Shown here in pieces: positions 6,245 through 7,275 of a DNA stretch of 7,275 nucleotides (positions are counted from its first letter, which is position 1; each line of letters opens with the position of its first letter). The DNA is from Lachnoclostridium sp. Lineage in GTDB: Bacteria; Bacillota; Clostridia; Lachnospirales; Lachnospiraceae. Where the stretch lies: positions 1 to 7,275 of the forward strand of contig DMCD01000057.1 in the NCBI GenBank assembly GCA_003445895.1, read 5' to 3'. The translations under genes and the position numbers were made by a program. The notes beneath the pieces were generated by a model. The model saw only the letters and a program-made list of their open reading frames with translations. It was not told where the DNA came from and did no database searches.

Positions 6245-6340
6245 GCGCGGCAAAGCTTTTTGGTCATTTTGCATTTTCCGGGGGGCTTTCCGGGCAGAAA
6301 TTTTGGATGGCTTTTTTGGGAAAAACCCGGTGGAAAATGG

Positions 6341-6369
6341 TTGCGCAGGTTCTTAAAAAAGGATATGAT
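6341..6369 (+). promoter_or_regulatory. candidate promoter for the membrane-anchored protein gene
   Basis: TATGAT at 6364-6369 (5 of 6) lies 17 bases after TTGCGC at 6341-6346 (3 of 6, keeping the TTG). The predicted start near 6376 gives a structured leader of about 100 bases. The -35 is weak, so confidence is moderate. Confidence 0.45.
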
Positions 6370-6376
6370 TAATTCA

Positions 6377-6401
6377 GTGTCGGAAAACGTCTTTCCGTCA
6401 C
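6377..6401 (+). other. leader hairpin 1
   Basis: CGGAAA (6381-6386) pairs with TTTCCG (6392-6397) around a 5-base loop. The stem is extended by GTG (6377-6379) with CAC (6399-6401) across a T/T mismatch. It begins almost at the predicted transcription start, so it could stabilise the 5' end of the mRNA. Confidence 0.4.
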
Positions 6402-6408
6402 CTTATCG

Positions 6409-6426
6409 GCCCGGCCTATGCCGGGC
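6409..6426 (+). terminator. leader hairpin 2, possible attenuator
   Basis: GCCCGGC (6409-6415) pairs perfectly with GCCGGGC (6420-6426) around a CTAT loop. The following GTTCTTCACCTT is only partly T-rich, so it is at best a weak terminator. It lies about 50 bases before the start codon and leaves the AGGAG at 6464-6468 free. Confidence 0.4.
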
Positions 6427-6475
6427 GTTCTTCACCTTAAAACAAGTTTTGGCGCTCCGGCGCAGGAGAATATAG

Positions 6476-7275
6476 ATGAGCACAGATGACAGAAGATATG
6501 CCTCCGGCAGGAATGGCCGGAGCGGGACTGCCAGGAGAAGCAGTTCCCAGACAGGAAGGACAAGAACCGGGGGAAATACGGCAAGGAGCACGAACAGAAC
6601 GGCACCGGCCAGAAGTTCTTCCGGCAGCAGGAGAAGCGGCAGAAGAAGGAGAAGAAGCGGCAGGGACAGAGGCGCCCTGATGATGGGCCTGGTGCTGGCC
6701 GTACTGCTGATTGTGGCCGCAGCGCTTCTCTTCGGCCGCGGTAAAAAGGGCGGAGAGGATGTGACGGAGGCTGCCGTGGCGGAGGAGAGTACCGATGCAT
6801 TCGGCGGCGACAGAATCTCCCAGGATGTATTTGTGGATTATTCGGCGATTGCCGGCGCAGGAGAGAATGCACAGCTGAATCTGTCCGGCATGACGCGCAG
6901 CGAGGCCGGAGAGGCCCTGAAGAGCAAGTATCAGTGGTCCCTGAAGGTGCTCAACAGCAACCCGAACCTTGATAAATTCGAGATGCCGAACATTCCCGAG
7001 ACGGAGGACACCTCCAGCGAGACCGGCGCAGACGCGGAAGGTACCGTCTATGAGGTGACCGTGGACGACCCGCTGGCCGCCGTAAAGATTCGCCCGACTA
7101 AGAGCGAGTTTGCGGTGCCGGATGCGGTCGGAGGGGAGATTGACAGCCTGCTCGACCGGATTTTCCAGGATTATGAGAGCGGCGCTCTTCCGGTGAAGGA
7201 GGAGAGCGAGAGCACGGCGGCGGATTCCTCGGAGGCCCGCACGGCAGATTATACGCTGGTGCTTCCGGACTTTTC
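6476..7275 (+). CDS. membrane-anchored cell-envelope protein with Arg-rich tail (partial, open at right edge)
   Basis: An open frame of 266 codons runs off the window. ATG at 6476 has AGGAG at 6464-6468 with a 7-base spacer. Residues 1-65 form a low-complexity Arg/Ser/Gly/Thr tail with 20 arginines, no lysine and an R5 run at 56-60. A single membrane segment follows (about 67-87), so by the positive-inside rule the tail is cytoplasmic and the rest outside. The outer part has an acidic linker (94-107), a D-V-F-V-D-Y stretch (117-122) and N-L-S-G-M-T-R-S-E-A-G-E-A-L (135-148), then Y-Q-W-S-L-K-V (152-158). The S-G-M-T-x-x-E-A pattern resembles the repeated domain of clostridial peptidoglycan-binding, VanW-like and L,D-transpeptidase proteins. 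A catalytic domain, if any, lies beyond the edge. The family assignment is tentative; the membrane topology is firmer. Confidence 0.85.
   Translation, partial: MSTDDRRYASGRNGRSGTARRSSSQTGRTRTGGNTARSTNRTAPARSSSGSRRSGRRRRRSGRDRGALMMGLVLAVLLIVAAALLFGRGKKGGEDVTEAAVAEESTDAFGGDRISQDVFVDYSAIAGAGENAQLNLSGMTRSEAGEALKSKYQWSLKVLNSNPNLDKFEMPNIPETEDTSSETGADAEGTVYEVTVDDPLAAVKIRPTKSEFAVPDAVGGEIDSLLDRIFQDYESGALPVKEESESTAADSSEARTADYTLVLPDF

Larger units (their letters stand above)
6157..6475. other. 319-bp divergent intergenic control region
   Basis: This gap separates the minus-strand activase from the plus-strand membrane protein. It holds one promoter candidate in each direction, two hairpins in the rightward leader, and several short A or T tracts (about 6256-6340) between the promoters that could act as UP-like or bent DNA. 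A 71-codon plus-strand frame (6260-6475) crosses it but has no ribosome binding site and looks non-coding. No RNA gene was recognised. Confidence 0.6.

Noticed and set aside
6260..6475. 71-codon plus-strand frame between the divergent genes
   Set aside because: No ribosome binding site, overlaps both promoter candidates and the leader hairpins, and shows no domain-like composition.
6432..6872. 146-codon minus-strand frame and 64-codon plus-strand frame (6486-6680)
   Set aside because: Both overlap the real open frame from 6476, which has an AGGAG site, a membrane segment and a family-like extracytoplasmic motif.

Overview
The window looks like an ordinary chromosomal stretch from an anaerobic, GC-rich clostridial Firmicute, plausibly of Lachnospiraceae or Oscillospiraceae type. 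The reasons are AGGAG-type ribosome binding sites, sigma-A-like promoters, a glycyl-radical-enzyme (GRE) activase with two ferredoxin clusters, a molybdenum-cofactor gene and the style of the TetR and cell-wall proteins. This placement is inferred from gene content. There is no rRNA, tRNA, CRISPR array, insertion sequence or phage gene.

Layout. (1) 1-517: a molybdopterin adenylyltransferase of the MogA/MoaB family, probably the last gene of a cofactor cluster lying to the left. (2) 553-3610: a TetR regulator followed in the same direction by a 755-residue UvrA paralogue. A plausible promoter and a 20-bp palindrome lie in front of tetR, and a hairpin lies in the 72-bp gap before the uvrA-like gene. 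The UvrA paralogue keeps both ATPase sites but lacks the UvrB-binding region of repair UvrA, as in class II UvrA proteins. (3) 3651-5255: a BCCT-family transporter for quaternary amines behind a near-consensus promoter. (4) 5227-6156, minus strand: a radical-SAM GRE activase that runs tail-to-tail into the transporter with a 29-bp coding overlap. Its cluster cysteines are intact, but two normally conserved SAM-site motifs are altered, and no glycyl radical enzyme is present in the window. (5) 6157-6475: a divergent control region with one promoter candidate per direction and two leader hairpins. (6) 6476 to the right edge: an incomplete membrane-anchored protein with an arginine-rich cytoplasmic tail and an extracytoplasmic part resembling clostridial peptidoglycan-binding/VanW-type proteins. 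It is open at the window edge.

How they may work together. TetR plus class II UvrA suggests a self-contained, ligand-inducible response to DNA-binding drugs, independent of UvrBC. The BCCT transporter and the activase suggest anaerobic use of choline, betaine, carnitine or a similar compound, but the enzyme that would prove this is outside the window. The most unusual features are the altered activase motifs, the divergent BCCT signature motifs, the tetR leader palindrome with a competing hairpin, and the lysine-free arginine tail of the last gene.
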